A DNA stretch of 64,000 bases from Rhodanobacteraceae bacterium (GCA_016790075.1 JAEUPP010000020.1:1-64000), one strand, 5' to 3'; shown: positions 8,350-21,300, counted from the first letter of the stretch. The notes: a model not told the origin generated them from the letters alone. A program made the numbers and translations.

Positions 8350-9150
8350 ATGCAGTTCACGGTACCCGTGAGCGTCGGTGAGAAGCTCTTCCGGACCGTC
8401 TCGGAGCCTGTCTGCGACACCGACGCTGTTCGCGCGCTGATTCCTTTGTGTGCAAAAAAAGAACTGAATCAGGCGCTCGTCATGGCGGCGGAAATGGGGC
8501 ATGTTGCCGCTGTCCATGAACTCATTCCGGTGAGCGAACCCAAAGCTCACGGAAGCAGCGCGTTGCGCGCCGCCGCGCACAACGGTCATCTTGGTGTCTT
8601 GTGCGAACTCATCCCGGTCAGCGATCCGCAGGCCTACGAAAGCAGCGCCTTGTGCGGCGCGGCGATGCGCGGAAACCTCGACGCGGTACGTGTGCTCATT
8701 CCGGTGAGCAACGCGCGTGCGAGCCAAGCCCTGCTGCGGGCGACTCAGTCCGGTCACATCGCCACCGTCCGCGAACTCATCCCGGTAAGCGATCCGATGG
8801 CCGAGGAAAGCCGGGCGTTGCGTTCAGCAGCTCGCCTAGGCTATTCGGATCTCGTAAGAGAGCTGGCTCCGGTGAATGATGCCGCCCGTGTGTTCCAGAG
8901 CGAGTTGGAAGTGTTTCTGAAAACCGTTCGACAAGAAGGGATCGAAGCAGCAGGGAACCTTCCGTCACTTTTGGCCGCAAATGCCCTGACTCCCTATGTG
9001 GATGAAAACTTGCTGGAACAGGCCGCGCGCGATCTGCCTTCGGACCTGCTCAAGTTCGTGCCCCACTTGGCTGCGTGGCACGCGGCCAAGCAATTAGGTG
9101 TTGCAACGCCGCTTGCAGCAACACCGCCCCGCCGGCGCTGCTCGCTCTGA
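8350..9150 (+). CDS. Ankyrin-array protein A5 (5 repeat units)
   Basis: A 266-residue member. ATG 8350 (MQFTVPVSVGEKL) is chosen because the cap motif GEKLFRTVSE follows directly; an upstream ATG at 8221 sits in the -10 hexamer. The cap reads CAKKEL. Unit 4 (SNARASQALLRAT) is two residues short, another local departure from the 29-residue period. The C-terminal module (LAANALTPYVDENLLEQ, VPHLAAWHAAKQL) and PRRRCSL are complete. No signal peptide, membrane segment or enzymatic motif is seen. Confidence 0.83.
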   Translation: MQFTVPVSVGEKLFRTVSEPVCDTDAVRALIPLCAKKELNQALVMAAEMGHVAAVHELIPVSEPKAHGSSALRAAAHNGHLGVLCELIPVSDPQAYESSALCGAAMRGNLDAVRVLIPVSNARASQALLRATQSGHIATVRELIPVSDPMAEESRALRSAARLGYSDLVRELAPVNDAARVFQSELEVFLKTVRQEGIEAAGNLPSLLAANALTPYVDENLLEQAARDLPSDLLKFVPHLAAWHAAKQLGVATPLAATPPRRRCSL

Positions 9151-9248
9151 CAGCCCTGTTCTCCGGGTCTTCTGCGGGCTTCCAGGAATGGAAATCGGAA
9201 ACCCACCGCCAACACACCGCGCGGAACGACGCCATCGACCGGCTCGAC

Positions 9249-9276
9249 TTGCCACGCGCTGGCAATCTGCTTGAAA
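9249..9276 (+). promoter_or_regulatory. Array promoter module 6 (TTGCCA-N16-TTGAAA)
   Basis: The only copy whose -10 ends in A instead of T. Spacer and flanks match module 3 almost exactly, so this is a recent single-base change. Confidence 0.6.
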
Positions 9277-9337
9277 GAAGAAGCGGACGGACAGCGCGCC
9301 CGCTGGAGCACCTTGCTTGACGGGCCGCGTTCCGAAC

Positions 9338-10516
9338 ATGCCATTGGACCTGAGCGTGCGAACGGAAAACGAAAAGCTGACGATCGCGGGCGAAAGACTT
9401 CTTCGGGCCGTCTCATCACCCGACTGCAATTTCAACGCCATCTGCGCGTTGATTCCTTTGTGTGCGAAGGAAGAACTCAACCGGGCGCTGGTCAAAGCGG
9501 CGGAAAACGGCCACCTCGCCGTCGTCCGAGAGCTCATTCCGGTGGCCGATCCGCGAGCCGGCGGCAGCGAAGCCTTGTACGCAGCGGCCGAAAACGGCCA
9601 CCTCGATGCCGTGATCGAACTCATACCGGTGAGCGATCCGGCGGCCGAGGAAAGCCGAGCCCTGCGCCGAGCGGCTTACTACGGTCACCTCGGTGCGGTA
9701 CGCGCACTCGTCCCCGTCAGCCAACCGAAGGCAAGGGACAGCGAAGCCTTGTACTGGGCGGCCAAGAACGGCCATCGCGATGTGGTGAAGGAACTCATCC
9801 CCGTGTGCGATCCCACGGCCGATAAAAGCAGAGCCTTGCGCTGGGCTGCATTCTTCTGCCATCTCGACGCGGTCCAGTTGCTGGTTTCGGTGAGCGACCC
9901 AAAGGCCGAAAACAGTCGGGCTTTGTTCTGGGCGGCGCAAAACGGCTCGCTCGGTATCGTGGATCAACTCGTTCCCGTCAGCGATCCGAAAGCCAACCGC
10001 AGCGAGGCCCTGTGTGTGGCCGCAGAATACGGCCACCTCGACGTGGTGCGGCGATTGATTCCGGTCAGCGATCCGGCGGCTGCAGGCAGCAGAGCCCTGC
10101 ATGCGGCGGCTTACCACGGTTACCTCGATGTCGTACGGGAGTTGCTCCCGGTGAGCGATCCACGAGCAGAAAGCAGCAGAGCTCTGCACGCGGCGGCGCA
10201 CAACGGCTACCCCGACGTCGTGCAGGAACTGATTCCGGTGAGCGACACCGCTTTGGTTTTCCAAAGCGAATTGGAACGATTCGCAAGAACCGTTCAAGAA
10301 CGAGGGGTTCAAGAAGCCGAGCATGCATCGTCGTTTCGCATCGTCAATTCGTTGGCGCCCCATGCGGGCGACGGTGCACTGGAGCAAGCGGTGCGCGACT
10401 TGCCGGCTGACGCGCTCGAACGCGTGCCTCACCTGGTTGCATGGCGTGCAGCCAAGTTGCTGGGGGAGGCCCTGCCGCCCGCAGACGGCTCGCCCCGCCG
10501 GCGCTGCTCGCTCTGA
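9338..10516 (+). CDS. Ankyrin-array protein A6 (9 repeat units)
   Basis: A 392-residue member and the longest of the left block. ATG 9338 is used; GTG 9356 aligns better with starts of other members (VRTENEKLTIAGERLL) and is a real alternative. The cap CAKEEL is followed by eight further units with varied surface residues (ADPRAGGS, SQPKARDS, CDPTADKS), then FQSELERFARTVQ, the module with LAPHAGDGALEQ and VPHLVAWRAAKLL, and PRRRCSL. About 80 bp after its stop, similarity to the other spacers ends and the foreign 26-kb stretch begins, so this is the right edge of the first array block. Confidence 0.85.
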   Translation: MPLDLSVRTENEKLTIAGERLLRAVSSPDCNFNAICALIPLCAKEELNRALVKAAENGHLAVVRELIPVADPRAGGSEALYAAAENGHLDAVIELIPVSDPAAEESRALRRAAYYGHLGAVRALVPVSQPKARDSEALYWAAKNGHRDVVKELIPVCDPTADKSRALRWAAFFCHLDAVQLLVSVSDPKAENSRALFWAAQNGSLGIVDQLVPVSDPKANRSEALCVAAEYGHLDVVRRLIPVSDPAAAGSRALHAAAYHGYLDVVRELLPVSDPRAESSRALHAAAHNGYPDVVQELIPVSDTALVFQSELERFARTVQERGVQEAEHASSFRIVNSLAPHAGDGALEQAVRDLPADALERVPHLVAWRAAKLLGEALPPADGSPRRRCSL

Positions 10517-10958
10517 CGCGCGATGCTCCGGGCCTCGTGCAGGCTTCCGGGAACGGAAATCGGAAACCCACTGCCAACACGCCGCACGAAATTGCGCGTA
10601 CAGCAACATCACGGAACACCGCGAACTCAGAATGTCGCGCCGTCTGCGCGCCTCCTCTCAGACGTCGCCTGTCTTCACGTTGGATTGGTCTGGTCGTGGC
10701 GTTCCCAGCCCGGTTAGATCTGGCGTTGCTGCGCGTCGGTACGCGCTGACCAACTTGCTTCACCCCGCCGCCGCGCCCGGATGTCCGCGGGCAATGAGCA
10801 TCGCTGAACACGAAAGGAATCGATGCGTGCAATCGCGCAGGTCGTAACGGGCTGGGCTTCATGCACCGATGCGTCAACAAATGGAGCGCGGCCGCGATCT
10901 GTGCCACACGCTTCGATGGTGCCGATCGCGTCGTGCTTCATTGGACTTGCAACGGCGC
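10517..10958. other. Edge of first ankyrin array and gene-free DNA
   Basis: The first 80 bp match the spacer that follows gene A5 (from about 9151), then the match stops near 10595, where the next promoter module would be expected. No gene was supported in the rest: open frames on both strands have unnatural composition and no ribosome binding sites. Confidence 0.5.
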
Positions 10959-11114
10959 TTATTTTAGGGCGCCTGCTTGCAGCAAGACCGCCGAAAGTCC
11001 GGCTGCAAAAGGCAGAAGCCAAGCCAGCACAAGAACCAGGGCAAGAACCCAATCGGTGGGTACTTTCTCATTGGCCGCGTTTTGCCCGCCCTCCCGCCTC
11101 CGAAATTTCTGCAT
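10959..11114 (-). CDS. Possible 51-residue single-span membrane protein
   Basis: ATG at 11114 on the reverse strand is preceded by AGAGGA nine to ten bases upstream. The protein starts with a basic stretch (MQKFRRREGGQNAANEK) followed by a hydrophobic segment (DWVLALVLVLAWLLPFAAG, then LSAVLL) that would span the membrane once. There is no homologue I recognise. Its main support is the ribosome binding site and the membrane-like composition in a region otherwise without genes. It could be a chance frame. Confidence 0.35.
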   Translation of the reverse strand: MQKFRRREGGQNAANEKVPTDWVLALVLVLAWLLPFAAGLSAVLLQAGALK

Positions 11115-12342
11115 CGCAACCAATCCTCTTTCACTGGCTCGATTTGCACGCCTTTTCCGAAAAATCCGCACGCGCTGCGTTCGGAGTAACACGAGTTCCG
11201 AGTGCAGCACACCTTGGTTACCTACCAGATTCTGGTGGGTCGTCAACCTCATCGACGGTTGGACACCATGCATCTGGCTTCGTGCGTCAACGATGCGGGC
11301 CAGTCGTCAGAGGGCGGCCAGTCCTCACACGAGCGCGCAGCTCGACGATCGGCCTTCGGGCGCGTTGCACCAACCGCAATGGGAACGTGCCGTCCAATGT
11401 GCCGATCCTAAAGATGGGAAAAGCAATGCAACCGGACCGGCGTCTTGCTCGTGGCGCGACCTCGTCGGCACGGCGTCGGTGCCACCGCGCGAAAACAGGA
11501 GGCGTCGATCTCACGGGATGAGTCCGCATCCCACTACCGTCGCACGCTGGTCGCTGCGCGGTGGAAAATTTCTGGAATTAGCCTTCGCAGAAATTTCCCG
11601 GTCCGGATCGTGTGGCGAGTCTTGGCGCGGGTGGGAGGATTGGCGCTCTGGCGACACGCCCGATCCTTGGTGGCGCGGCCGGCGGCGGGTTGCTACGCTT
11701 TGCTCCTTTGGAACACTGGAACAGTGCCTTAAGGGATGGCGTCGGCGATGGTCTCGACGAAGGCTCGTGATCTCGAACGGCGGCGCGGAGTCGTTGCTGG
11801 CCGACGGGACGGCGCTGGTCGGGTGGCCACGCCAAGGAGGGCGGCTCACGACGGATTCCAAGGGGACTGATGGCCGCGGTGCAGACGGAACGCGTTCCGT
11901 TTTGGGGGGCTGCGCCTTGGCGGAAGACTCGCTTGCGTGCAGGGGCGCCGAAGTGCGCCCGCAGCTTTTTGTCGGCCGTACGGACCCCGTATCGGCCGGT
12001 GAACGGGCAACTGGCCGCTTTCGCCGCGGCGACGGTCGCAGCCGGTTTCGGGCGAACGGGTTCGTTTTGATGCAGATGGCAGCTTCTTTTTGCCTCGGTT
12101 GCGTTGAGGCACGTCAACGGGTCCGCGGGTTCGCCGCGTTGTCCGCGGCGCGGTGGTGGCCGGCTCGGTGCGGAATTCCGGTTGCGCCGGGGTGGCCGGC
12201 TGTGGCGCCGCCGTACGCCGGGGTGGCTCGGGGTACGAGGTTTCGTTCGTAGCTGGCCCGTAAAATGCAGCGCGCGGCCGCTCGGGGGCGAGAGGCCGCG
12301 CCGCCGCGGCAGTCAATTGGGTGCGGAGCAACAGGGGACAAC
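11115..12342. other. 1.2-kb gene-free stretch upstream of the giant secreted protein
   Basis: High-GC DNA in which several frames stay open for hundreds of bases only because stop codons are rare; none has coding-like composition. It contains the inverted repeat at 11566. The 5' control region of the long operon starting at 12343 must lie at its right end; TAAAAT at 12261 could be a -10, but I see no matching -35. Confidence 0.45.
11566..11596. repeat. 9-bp inverted repeat (AAATTTCTG / CAGAAATTT)
   Basis: Perfect 9-bp arms separated by 13 bp, AT-rich in otherwise very GC-rich DNA. No T-run follows, so it is not a typical intrinsic terminator. It could be a protein-binding site. Confidence 0.5.
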
Positions 12343-15300
12343 ATGGGAACTGCCGTGGGAACGTTATTCCGCCGCGTGCTGCTGGCGGCGGGCTGCTGGC
12401 TGCTGTCGGGCACCGTACTGGCCCAGGCCAACGGCACCCCGCCGCCGGGCGCGAGCTGCGTCGTCACGGCCGGCAACCGCAACGCGCCGCTCGCGGCGGA
12501 CGGCAGCTACGTCATCTTCGGCATCCCCGGTTCCCTGGGCGCGATCCGCGCCCGCGCCGTTTGTTCCGACGGCTCCCTGGGTCAGAGCGCCGTTGGCTTC
12601 ACCGACCCGTTGCAGGACGCCCAGGTCGAACTCGGTCCCATTCAGTTCGGTCGGTTCACGCCCTCGCCGCAGGCGCTGAGCCTGAGCGCGCCGCAGCGGC
12701 GGCTGGACGCCGGCGCCCAGTCCCAGCTCAAGGCCACGGCCGTGGCCGCGGACGGTTCCGAGCGCGACGTTACGCCGCGCAGCGAAGGCACCGTCTACGC
12801 CCTGTCCAGCGAGCTGCTGGCCTCGGTTACGGAAAACGGCCGCGTCACCGTTCACGCCGATTTCGCCCCGGGCGCTTCGGCGCGGCTGGTCGCCCAAGCC
12901 ACGACCGAAGGCAGCGTGGCCAGCAGCTTCGTCTACGTGCTCGGGCCGCGCGGCACGCTGCGCGGCCGCGTCGTGCGCGCCGACGGCACGACCGCCGTGG
13001 CGGGGGCGCAGGTCTCGGTGCTGCGGCTGCAGCCGATGGAGCAGGCCGGCACCGCCGTTTCCAATCCGTCCGGCGAGTTCGAACTCGGCGAGGTCAACGC
13101 CGGCGGCTTTCTGATTTCCGCGATCGACCCGGCGAGCGGCGACCGCGCCCTGGGCGGCGCGCGCATCGAGCGCGAGGGCGAGGTGGCGACGGTCGAACTG
13201 CGCCTCAACGGCCAGGGTACGGCCGACATCACGGTGGTTGACGCCACCAACGCGCCGGTCGCCGCGACCGAGGTCACGTTCGCCGCGCTGGGGTCGCTGC
13301 GCGACGTGCGCACCCTGGCCACCGACGCCCAAGGCAAGGCGCGCTTCAGCGGCGTGCCGGCCGGCACCTTCACCGTTTCGGCGCGCGATCCGGTGTCGCG
13401 CCTCGTCGGGGCCGCCGTTTCCAGCATCGCCGCCGGGCAGACGCGCAGCCTGACCCTGCGGCTGCAGCCCACCGGCACCGTCCACGGCGCCGTGTTCGAC
13501 GCCGACGGCGGCACCCGCCGCGCCGGCGTGCAGGTGCGCGCGATCAGCCGCGAACGCGGCATCGTCAGCCAGCGCGTGACCGGCGCCGACGGCGCGTTCC
13601 GCTTCGACAGCCTGCCGCTGTCCGACGGCCCGTTCACCCTGGATGCCTTCGTCGATGGCCGCGTGCGCGCCCGCGTGCCCGCCATCGTGCTGTCCCAGCC
13701 CAACCAGGTGCTGGAACGCAACATCACGCTCGGCGCCGTGGGTACCGTGCGCGGCCAGGTTGGCGACGGCGCCGGCCAGGTCTTCGCCGACGCCCGCGTG
13801 ACCCTGCAGTCGCTGGTCGGCCAGCGGCTGACCTTCGAGGTGCGCAGCGACGCCCAGGGCCGCTACGTCGTGCCGGGCGTGCCGCTGGGCGCGTTCGAGC
13901 TCACCGCCATCACCGCCGAAGGCCGCAGCGGCCACGCCCAGGGCCAACTGGCCTCCGACGGCGGGACCGTCACCGTGGACGTCCTCATTGCCAGCAACGC
14001 GCTGGCCGGCACCGTGTTCGAGCGCGACGCCGTCACGCCCGTGGGGGCCGGCGTGGCCGTATTCCTGGCGCCGCGCGCCCTGGGGCCGCGCTATTCGTAT
14101 GAGCCGCTGGCCGGCAACCCGGCCGTGCTGCGTACCGCCACCGACGCGCAGGGCCGCTTCAGCTTCGCCGTCACCCGCGCCGACGCCTACTACGTCCAGG
14201 CCGAAGCGGCGCTGGAGCGCGGCCGCAGCGAAGTGGTCGTGGTCAACCTCGATCCGCCGCAGCCGCTGCAGGCGCGCGTGGTGTTCCTGGCCAGGGGCCG
14301 CGTCAGCGGCCGGGTCGGCGATCCTCAGGGCCTGCCGCAGGCGAACGTGCCGGTGACGGTCCATTCCGCCGGCCTGTTCGAGGCCGAGCGTTCGGTCCAG
14401 ACCGACGCCCAGGGCCGCTACAGCGTGGACGGCGTGTTCGCCGGCGAGGTCACCGCGACGGCGCGCAATCCGGCCACCCAGCTCAGCGGTTTCAACCGCG
14501 CGCGGCTGGACCACGACGGTCAGCCGGTCGAACTCGACATCACCCTGGCCGCCAGCGGCAGCGTCGCCGGCCGCGTGCTGCGCCGCGACGGCAGCCTCGT
14601 GCCCGGCCCGGTGCGGATCAGCCTGCGCCGCGACCGCGTCGTCCTCGCCAGCCAGGACGTGGCCGACGGCAGCGCCTACCGCTTCGACCTGGTGCCGGTC
14701 GGCGAGGTCGAAGTCGTCGCCCAGGAACTCGGCAACGGCGACCGCGGCGCGGCGACGACGCGCATCGCCAGCGCTGGCGAGACGCGCCAGCTCGACGTGC
14801 GCCTGGTCGGTCAAGGGCGCGTGCGCGTGCGCCTGGTCGATGCCGGCGGCGCACCGGTGACCGGCGCGCGGGTCGCGCTGAGCACCGCCTCGCCGTTCGC
14901 CACCACGGCCGAACGCGAATCCGGCGCCGACGGTCAGGTCGAGTTCGAGCGCGTGTTCCACGGCGACTACCGGGTCACGGCGAGCCGCCCGGCCCCGATC
15001 GGCAGCCTGTCGGGCAGCGCGGCCGGCACGCTGCTGCCGGGCGCGGACGCCGACCTCACCCTCACCCTGACGGCGCTGGCGACCGGCCGAATCCAGGGGC
15101 GCGTTCTGGCTCCCGACGGCCTGACGCCGCTGGCGGGTATGGCGGTGCGCCTGCAGCCCGAACCCTTCCCGGGCGCCTACCTCGTCACCTCGGACGCGCA
15201 GGGCAACTACGCCTTCGATCGGGTCGAGGCGGGCGGTTACACCATCGACGTGCACCGGAGCTTCAGCAGCACCGACTGCACGCTCAACGACCGCCTCCGC

Positions 15301-18300
15301 GGCCGCGCCGTCGGCGTCGTGCTGAGTGCGCAGGACCAAACCATCGCCCGCGACGTCCAGCTGATCGGCCAGGGCCAAGTGGGCGGCAGCGTACGCGCCG
15401 CCGGCGGCGGTGCGGCGCGCGGCGCGAGCGTGCAGCTGGTGCCGACCGATTTGGTCTACGGACCGCCCGGCGGCTGCGGCCTCAGCAACAGCTACGACGC
15501 CGTCGCCGACGAGCAGGGGCGCTTCCTCTTCCCCGACGTTCCGCCCGGCGCCTTCGCGCTGCAGGGTACGTGGCAGGATCAGCGCGGCGAAGGCGCTGGC
15601 CGCGTGCGCTTCGACGGCGACGTTGCGGAAGTCCCGCTGCAGCTGGCCGACAGCGTGGTCGATCTGCCGCTCGCTTTCCACGACGCCAACGGCTTCCTTT
15701 ACGACGTCGGCGCTGACGGCCGCCTGCTCAGCGGCCTGCGCAACGTGTTCGGCGGCAGCGGGCCGGACAGCGGCGGCGTGCGCCTGGAACTGATCCGCAA
15801 CGACGTCGCGGTGCCGTTTGCCAACGGCGGCGGCAGCCTAGGGCGCCTGCGCGCCGACGGCCAGGAAGTCGAACTGGACGAGAACCACGCCTTCGGCCTG
15901 CGCGTGGTGCGCCGCGTGCTGGCGCCGCGCGCCGGCTATTTCGTGCGCTACGTGGAAACGCTGGAAAACACCGGTTCGAACCCGGTCACCGTCGATGTGC
16001 GCGTGCGCACGCACCACAGCGGTGCCGACGGCAGCCCGCGCGTCGTGGACAGCTCCGACGGCGACGCGGTCCTTTCGGTGGCCGATCCGCAGCTCCGCGA
16101 CCGCTGGGCCGTCATCGACGACCAGAGCGACAGCGACCCGTTCACCGCCACCACCAGCCCGCCCAGCGCCCATCTCTTCGACGGCAGCGGTGCGGCGGTG
16201 CAGGTGGCTCAGGCCGACTACGAGCTGATCGGCTCGGTCGGCCGCCTCAACTACCGCTGGAACAGCGTCACCGTGGCACCGGGCCAGCGCGTTTCGCTGA
16301 TGCATTTCGCCCTGAATCAGGTGGGCCGCCAGAACGCGCGCGAAGCGGCGCTGCGTCTGGCCCAACTGCCGCCGGAAGCGATCGACGACCTGACCACCGA
16401 CGAGCGCCGCGCCATCGCCAATTTCGCCGTGCCCGACCATTCGGCGCTGGCGCCGCTGCCCAACCTCGCGGCCGGTGCGATCGACGGCCGCGTGTTCTCC
16501 GGTGACGGCGTTACGCCGATCGCCAGCGCGACGGTCACCTTCCGCAGCAAGCACCCGCTGTTCGCCCGCGCCCGCCACACCACCGGCGACGCCCAGGGCG
16601 CGTTCGAGTTCCGTTCGCATCTTGACGGTTCGTCGTCGAATGCGGTGGTGCCGATCCACGCCTTCGATCTGGTCGCGCGCCACCCGAGCTCCGGCGCGAG
16701 CACGGCGACCACGCCCGGCGACTTCGCGCCGTTGCAGACGCGGACCACGCAGGATCTGGTCTTCGCCGGCAGCGGCGACCTGCGCGGCCTGGTCAAGCGG
16801 CACAACCAGGCAACGGTCGGCGGCGCGGTGCTGCGCCTATGCACCCTCGACGATCGCGGCCGATGCAACGCCGGCCAGCCTACCCCGGTCAACACGGCCA
16901 CGTCGGCCGAAGACGGCAGCTACGCCCTGCTGGCGAACGCGCCGCGCGCCTATTTCCTGTTCGCCGACCAGCCGCATCCGCAGGGCAGCGCCCTGTGGGG
17001 CCGCGGTCAGGGTACGGTGATCCCCGGCGGCGTGACCGTGGCGCCGGTGACGATGGAAGCGACCGGGTCGATCGCCGGCAGCGTGCGGTCCGCCGACGGC
17101 ACGCCGCTGGCCAACGCCCGCGTGCTGCTCTTCATCGACGGCACGCCGCCGCGCCTGCGCGAGACGCGCACCGACACCTCCGGTGCCTACCGCCTGTTCG
17201 ACGTGCCGCTGGGCGAGCACCGCGTCCAAGCCACCGACGCCATCAGCCAGGCGACCGTCGAGGCCGTGGCGACCGTCGTGACGGACGGGGAAACCCGGCG
17301 CGACCTCACGCTGGCGGCCTTCGGGCAAATCCGCGTGTCGGTGACGTTCGCCCGCGGCGCGCCGGCCGGCGGTGCGGCGGTCGGGCTCAACGAAGGCGCT
17401 CCCGTCACCGCCGACAGCAACGGCGTGGCGGTCTTCCCGGTTGCGGCCGGCAGCTACCGCGTCGAAGCCCTGCATCCGCACAACCCGATCGCGGCCCTGC
17501 GCGGTCAGGCCCAGGTCACCGTCGGCAGCAGCGGCCAGCCGGTCGAGGCCAGCGTCGTGCTCGGCGCTGCAGGCGGCGTGCACGGCCGCGTCGTGCGGCC
17601 CGACGGCACCACGCTGGCCGGCGGCTTCCCCTACGAGATCCGCCAGATCGGCGGCGGCGACTACCGCGACGGCTTGCGCCAGACCAGCGCCGAAGGCAGC
17701 TACGTCCGCGCCGGCTTGCCGCTGGGCCGCTACCTGATCACGGCCTACGACGCGGTGCAGGAGCGCTTCGCCGATGCGGAGTTCGACGTGAGCGCCGACG
17801 GTCAGGACGTTGAGGTCAACCTCACCCTGCTGGACAACCGCATCGCCCTGCCGGCCGACCTGCGCGACGCCAATCGCTTCCGTTACGACGTGCAGCCCGA
17901 CGGTTCCCTGGCGGCTGGCAGCAGCGGCGCCTACGACCGCGGTGCGGCGCGGCTCACGGTCAACGGCCAGGCCTTCAGCGGTGCCAGCAGCGCGCGCCTC
18001 AAGGCCGCACGGCGCCAGTTCCACATCGAGCAGTCGGGCAGCGTCGCCGGCCTCACGCTGTCGCGCCAGATCTACGTGCCGCGCGGCAGCTATTTCGCGC
18101 GCTACCTCGACACCTTCGAGAACCCCGGCGCCGCGCCGGTCAGCGTCACCGTCAGTCTTCAGAGCCGCATGCCGCTGGCCGACGCCGTTGCCACGTCCTC
18201 CGGCGATGCCGCCGTCACGGCCGCCGACCGCTGGGTCCTGGCCGACGACGCCGACGACGCCGACGTCGATCGGGTGAAGCAGGCACCCAGTCTGGCCCAC

Positions 18301-21300
18301 GTGTTCGCCGCGGCCTCCGGTGCTCAGGCGCCCGACGGCGTGGCGTTCGCCCAGGACAACGGGGTCGGCGTGCTGACCCAGACCTGGTCGGTGCTCACGG
18401 TGCCGGCCGGCGCCAAGGTGTCGCTGCTGCATTTCGCCGTGCAGCAGGTCAACCGCCGCGGCGCCCGCGCGGCCGCCGAACGCCTGCTGCAGCTGCCGCC
18501 GGAGGCGCTGACCGACCTCGCGCCGGCCGAAGCGTCGGCCGTCGTCAACTTCAGCGTGCCGGCGGATCTGGTCGGCAGCGTCGAGCCGCTGCCGTCGCTG
18601 ACCGCCAGCGTGCGCGGCACGGTCTACGAAGGCGACGGCCGCACCCCCGTGCCATCGACGCGCGTCACTGCCCAGTCCGAGCACCCGCTGTTCAACCGCC
18701 GCTGGGGGCTGAAGGCCGATGCACTGCCGTTCTGTCCCGGCGGCACACGGCTGGACAGCCTGCTCGCGGGCAGCGGCGGCGTCGGCCAGCCAGCGGCCGG
18801 CAGTTACCGGTTCGACGGCCAGCTGGGGGCGGACGATTCGGTGGCCGTGCCCGAGGGCGTGCCGGTCCACATCGAGGCCCAGCCCGACGAAGGGTGCTTC
18901 GCCGATCACGCCGGCCACCCGGTCACGCACATCCCGTCGCGCCGGGTGACGGTGACGGCCCCCGGCGAACAGAACTTGCTGTTCGACAGCGGCATCGTTT
19001 ACGGCACGGCGGTGGGTCCGGCGGACTTCTCCGTCACCCAGGGCCGCGCCTACCTGTCGATCCACGATCCGGACCCGCCGGCCAACGACTACGTACCGAT
19101 CGCGCCGGATGCCACCTTCGCCTACCCGGGCCTGCCGCCTGGCCGCTACGACGTCCTCTTCGACGCCCCGCATCCGGACGCGCAAACGCCGGAACGCCAC
19201 CTGCGCGGCCTGAACCCGCAGGTCGAGATCGCCGTGGGCCAGGTCCGCGCCATCGAGGTGCGGATGCAACCCACCGGCCGCGTGCAGGGAACCGTCCTGA
19301 CGGCGAACGCCGAAGCGGTGGTCAACGCGCGCGTGCAGTTGTCGGGCGCCGTCGCCGGCCAAAGCTACGATCAGTGCGGCAGCGGCTGCGATGCGGCCGC
19401 CCTGGGCCGCAACCGCGGCAAGCGGCCCGTCCAGCGCGACGTCGTCACCGACAGCCTGGGCCGCTTCGACTTCAGCGCCGTGCCCGCGGGCAGCTACCGC
19501 CTCAACGTGATCGATCCGATCTCCGGCGCCGACAACGCGTCCACCTTCGATGTGGAAGCCGGCTTGCAGCCCACCGTGCGCCACGTGGTGCTGCTGGCCC
19601 TGGGCTCGGCCCAGGTGCAGGTGAACGCGGCGGCGGGCGGTGCCGTCGCCGATGCCTACGTTTACCTGCGTTCCAGCACCTTCGCCGGCGAGCGCGTCGC
19701 GGGGCGCACCGACGCCCAGGGCCGCCTGCTCGTGGCCAACGTTCCGCAGGGCGACTACACCTTGCGCGTCGCCGATCCGCGATTTGGCACCGCCGAGAGC
19801 GACCGCGAAGTCAGCGGCAGCATCGCCGCCAACGGCGAGCGCGACGACCACACCGTGGTGCTGCGTGCGGCGGCACGGCTGCGCGTGCGGGCGCTCGACG
19901 GCCAAGCCGGCAACAGCCCGATGGGCGCGGTGCGCGTGCGCCACGCGGCGGGCAGCGCGGCGCTGGCCGAGGTCGGCCTCACCGGCGCCGACGGGTGGTT
20001 CGACGCCGGGCTCATGCTCGACGGCGAGCACCGCTTCCAGCTCGTGGCCGACGACGGCCGCCAGAGCGCCGCGAGCTTCGCCGTCGATGCCGCGGCCGAC
20101 GGTCAGGTGCTGACGCGCGAACTCGTGCTGGGCGGCAGCATCGAGCGCGACGGCGTGCTCAGCTTCGCCGGTGAACGCCAGCTGGTTGGCCTGACGCTGG
20201 CGGCGGGCGATCGCCTGAGCCTGTCCCTGCGCGCCCACGCCCATTCCGGCGCACCGGACGCCTGTGACGTGCGCGCGCAGCTGTACGACGTCGGCCGCAC
20301 CCTGCGCGCCGACGGCTACGGCGGTGGCGCCACCGGCGGCTACCAGCAGGTCAACCTCAGCGGCGATCTGCGCGACAGTCTGGCCGGCGACGCGGGTTTC
20401 TACGCGGTCGCCCTTTCCACGCTCGACCCCGGCTGCGCCACGGCCGGCTACCGCATCGGTGCAAGCGTCAACGGCACCGCGCGCGCGCTGGACGATTACT
20501 CGGGCGGCGCCACGGTGGCCGGCCGCCTGTTCGGTCCCGACGGCCTCACCCCGATCGCCGGCGCCGCGGTGCGGCTGCGCGGCGGCGACGCACCGATGCT
20601 GCACGCTCAGGCCACCACCGGCGCCGACGGCGGGTTCCGCTTCGAGCGCGTGCCGACCGGCGGTTACCGCCTGCAGTCCGTGCCGGCCGCTCCGGACGAG
20701 CCGGTGGCAACGGCTGACGTCAGCGTGGCCACGGCCGGCGTCACGGTGAACCGCGACCTGCACCTGCCCGGTACCACCCGCCTCGACATCGAGGTGCGCC
20801 GGCCCGACGGTACGCCGTTTGGCATTGCTCAATTGGTGTTTCTGGCCGAGCCCGATTTCCACGAACAGCGCGACACCGACACCCAGGGCCGGCTGAGCTA
20901 CGCCTACGTCGGAACGGCGCCGCTGCGCGTCGTCGCCCAGGATCCGGCCGACAGCAGCGTCTGGAGCGAACGCAGCCTGGCGCCGGCGCCGGGCCAGAGC
21001 ATCGCCGTCGCCTTCGTGCTGGGACCGGCACCGGTGCAGGGGCTGGTGCGTGACGGCGGCGGCCTCCCGGTGTCTGGAGCCCTGGTGGTGGCGCGCCGGC
21101 CCGGCAGCAGCGCCCCGGTGGGCTCGGCCTCGGCCGACGGCAGCGGCCAATACCGTCTCGACGCCTTGCCCAGCGGCACGCCGCTGGAACTGCGCGCGGC
21201 CGACCCGCAGGACGCCGTCGTGGGCGAAGCGGTGAGCCTCAGCGCCGTCGCGGGCCAAACCACGACCCAGGACCTGACCCTGCGCGGCCGTGGCAGCCTG

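Noticed and set aside
9416-10612. Long repetitive reverse-strand frames across the ankyrin genes, seen in both array blocks
   Set aside because: They recur because the 87-bp repeats recur; their periodic His/Arg-rich sequences are antisense shadows, and promoters and starts all belong to the forward strand.
10861-12252. A 463-codon forward frame upstream of the giant gene
   Set aside because: Trp/Arg/Ser-rich composition, no ribosome binding site and no recognisable sequence. Explained by scarcity of stop codons at high GC.
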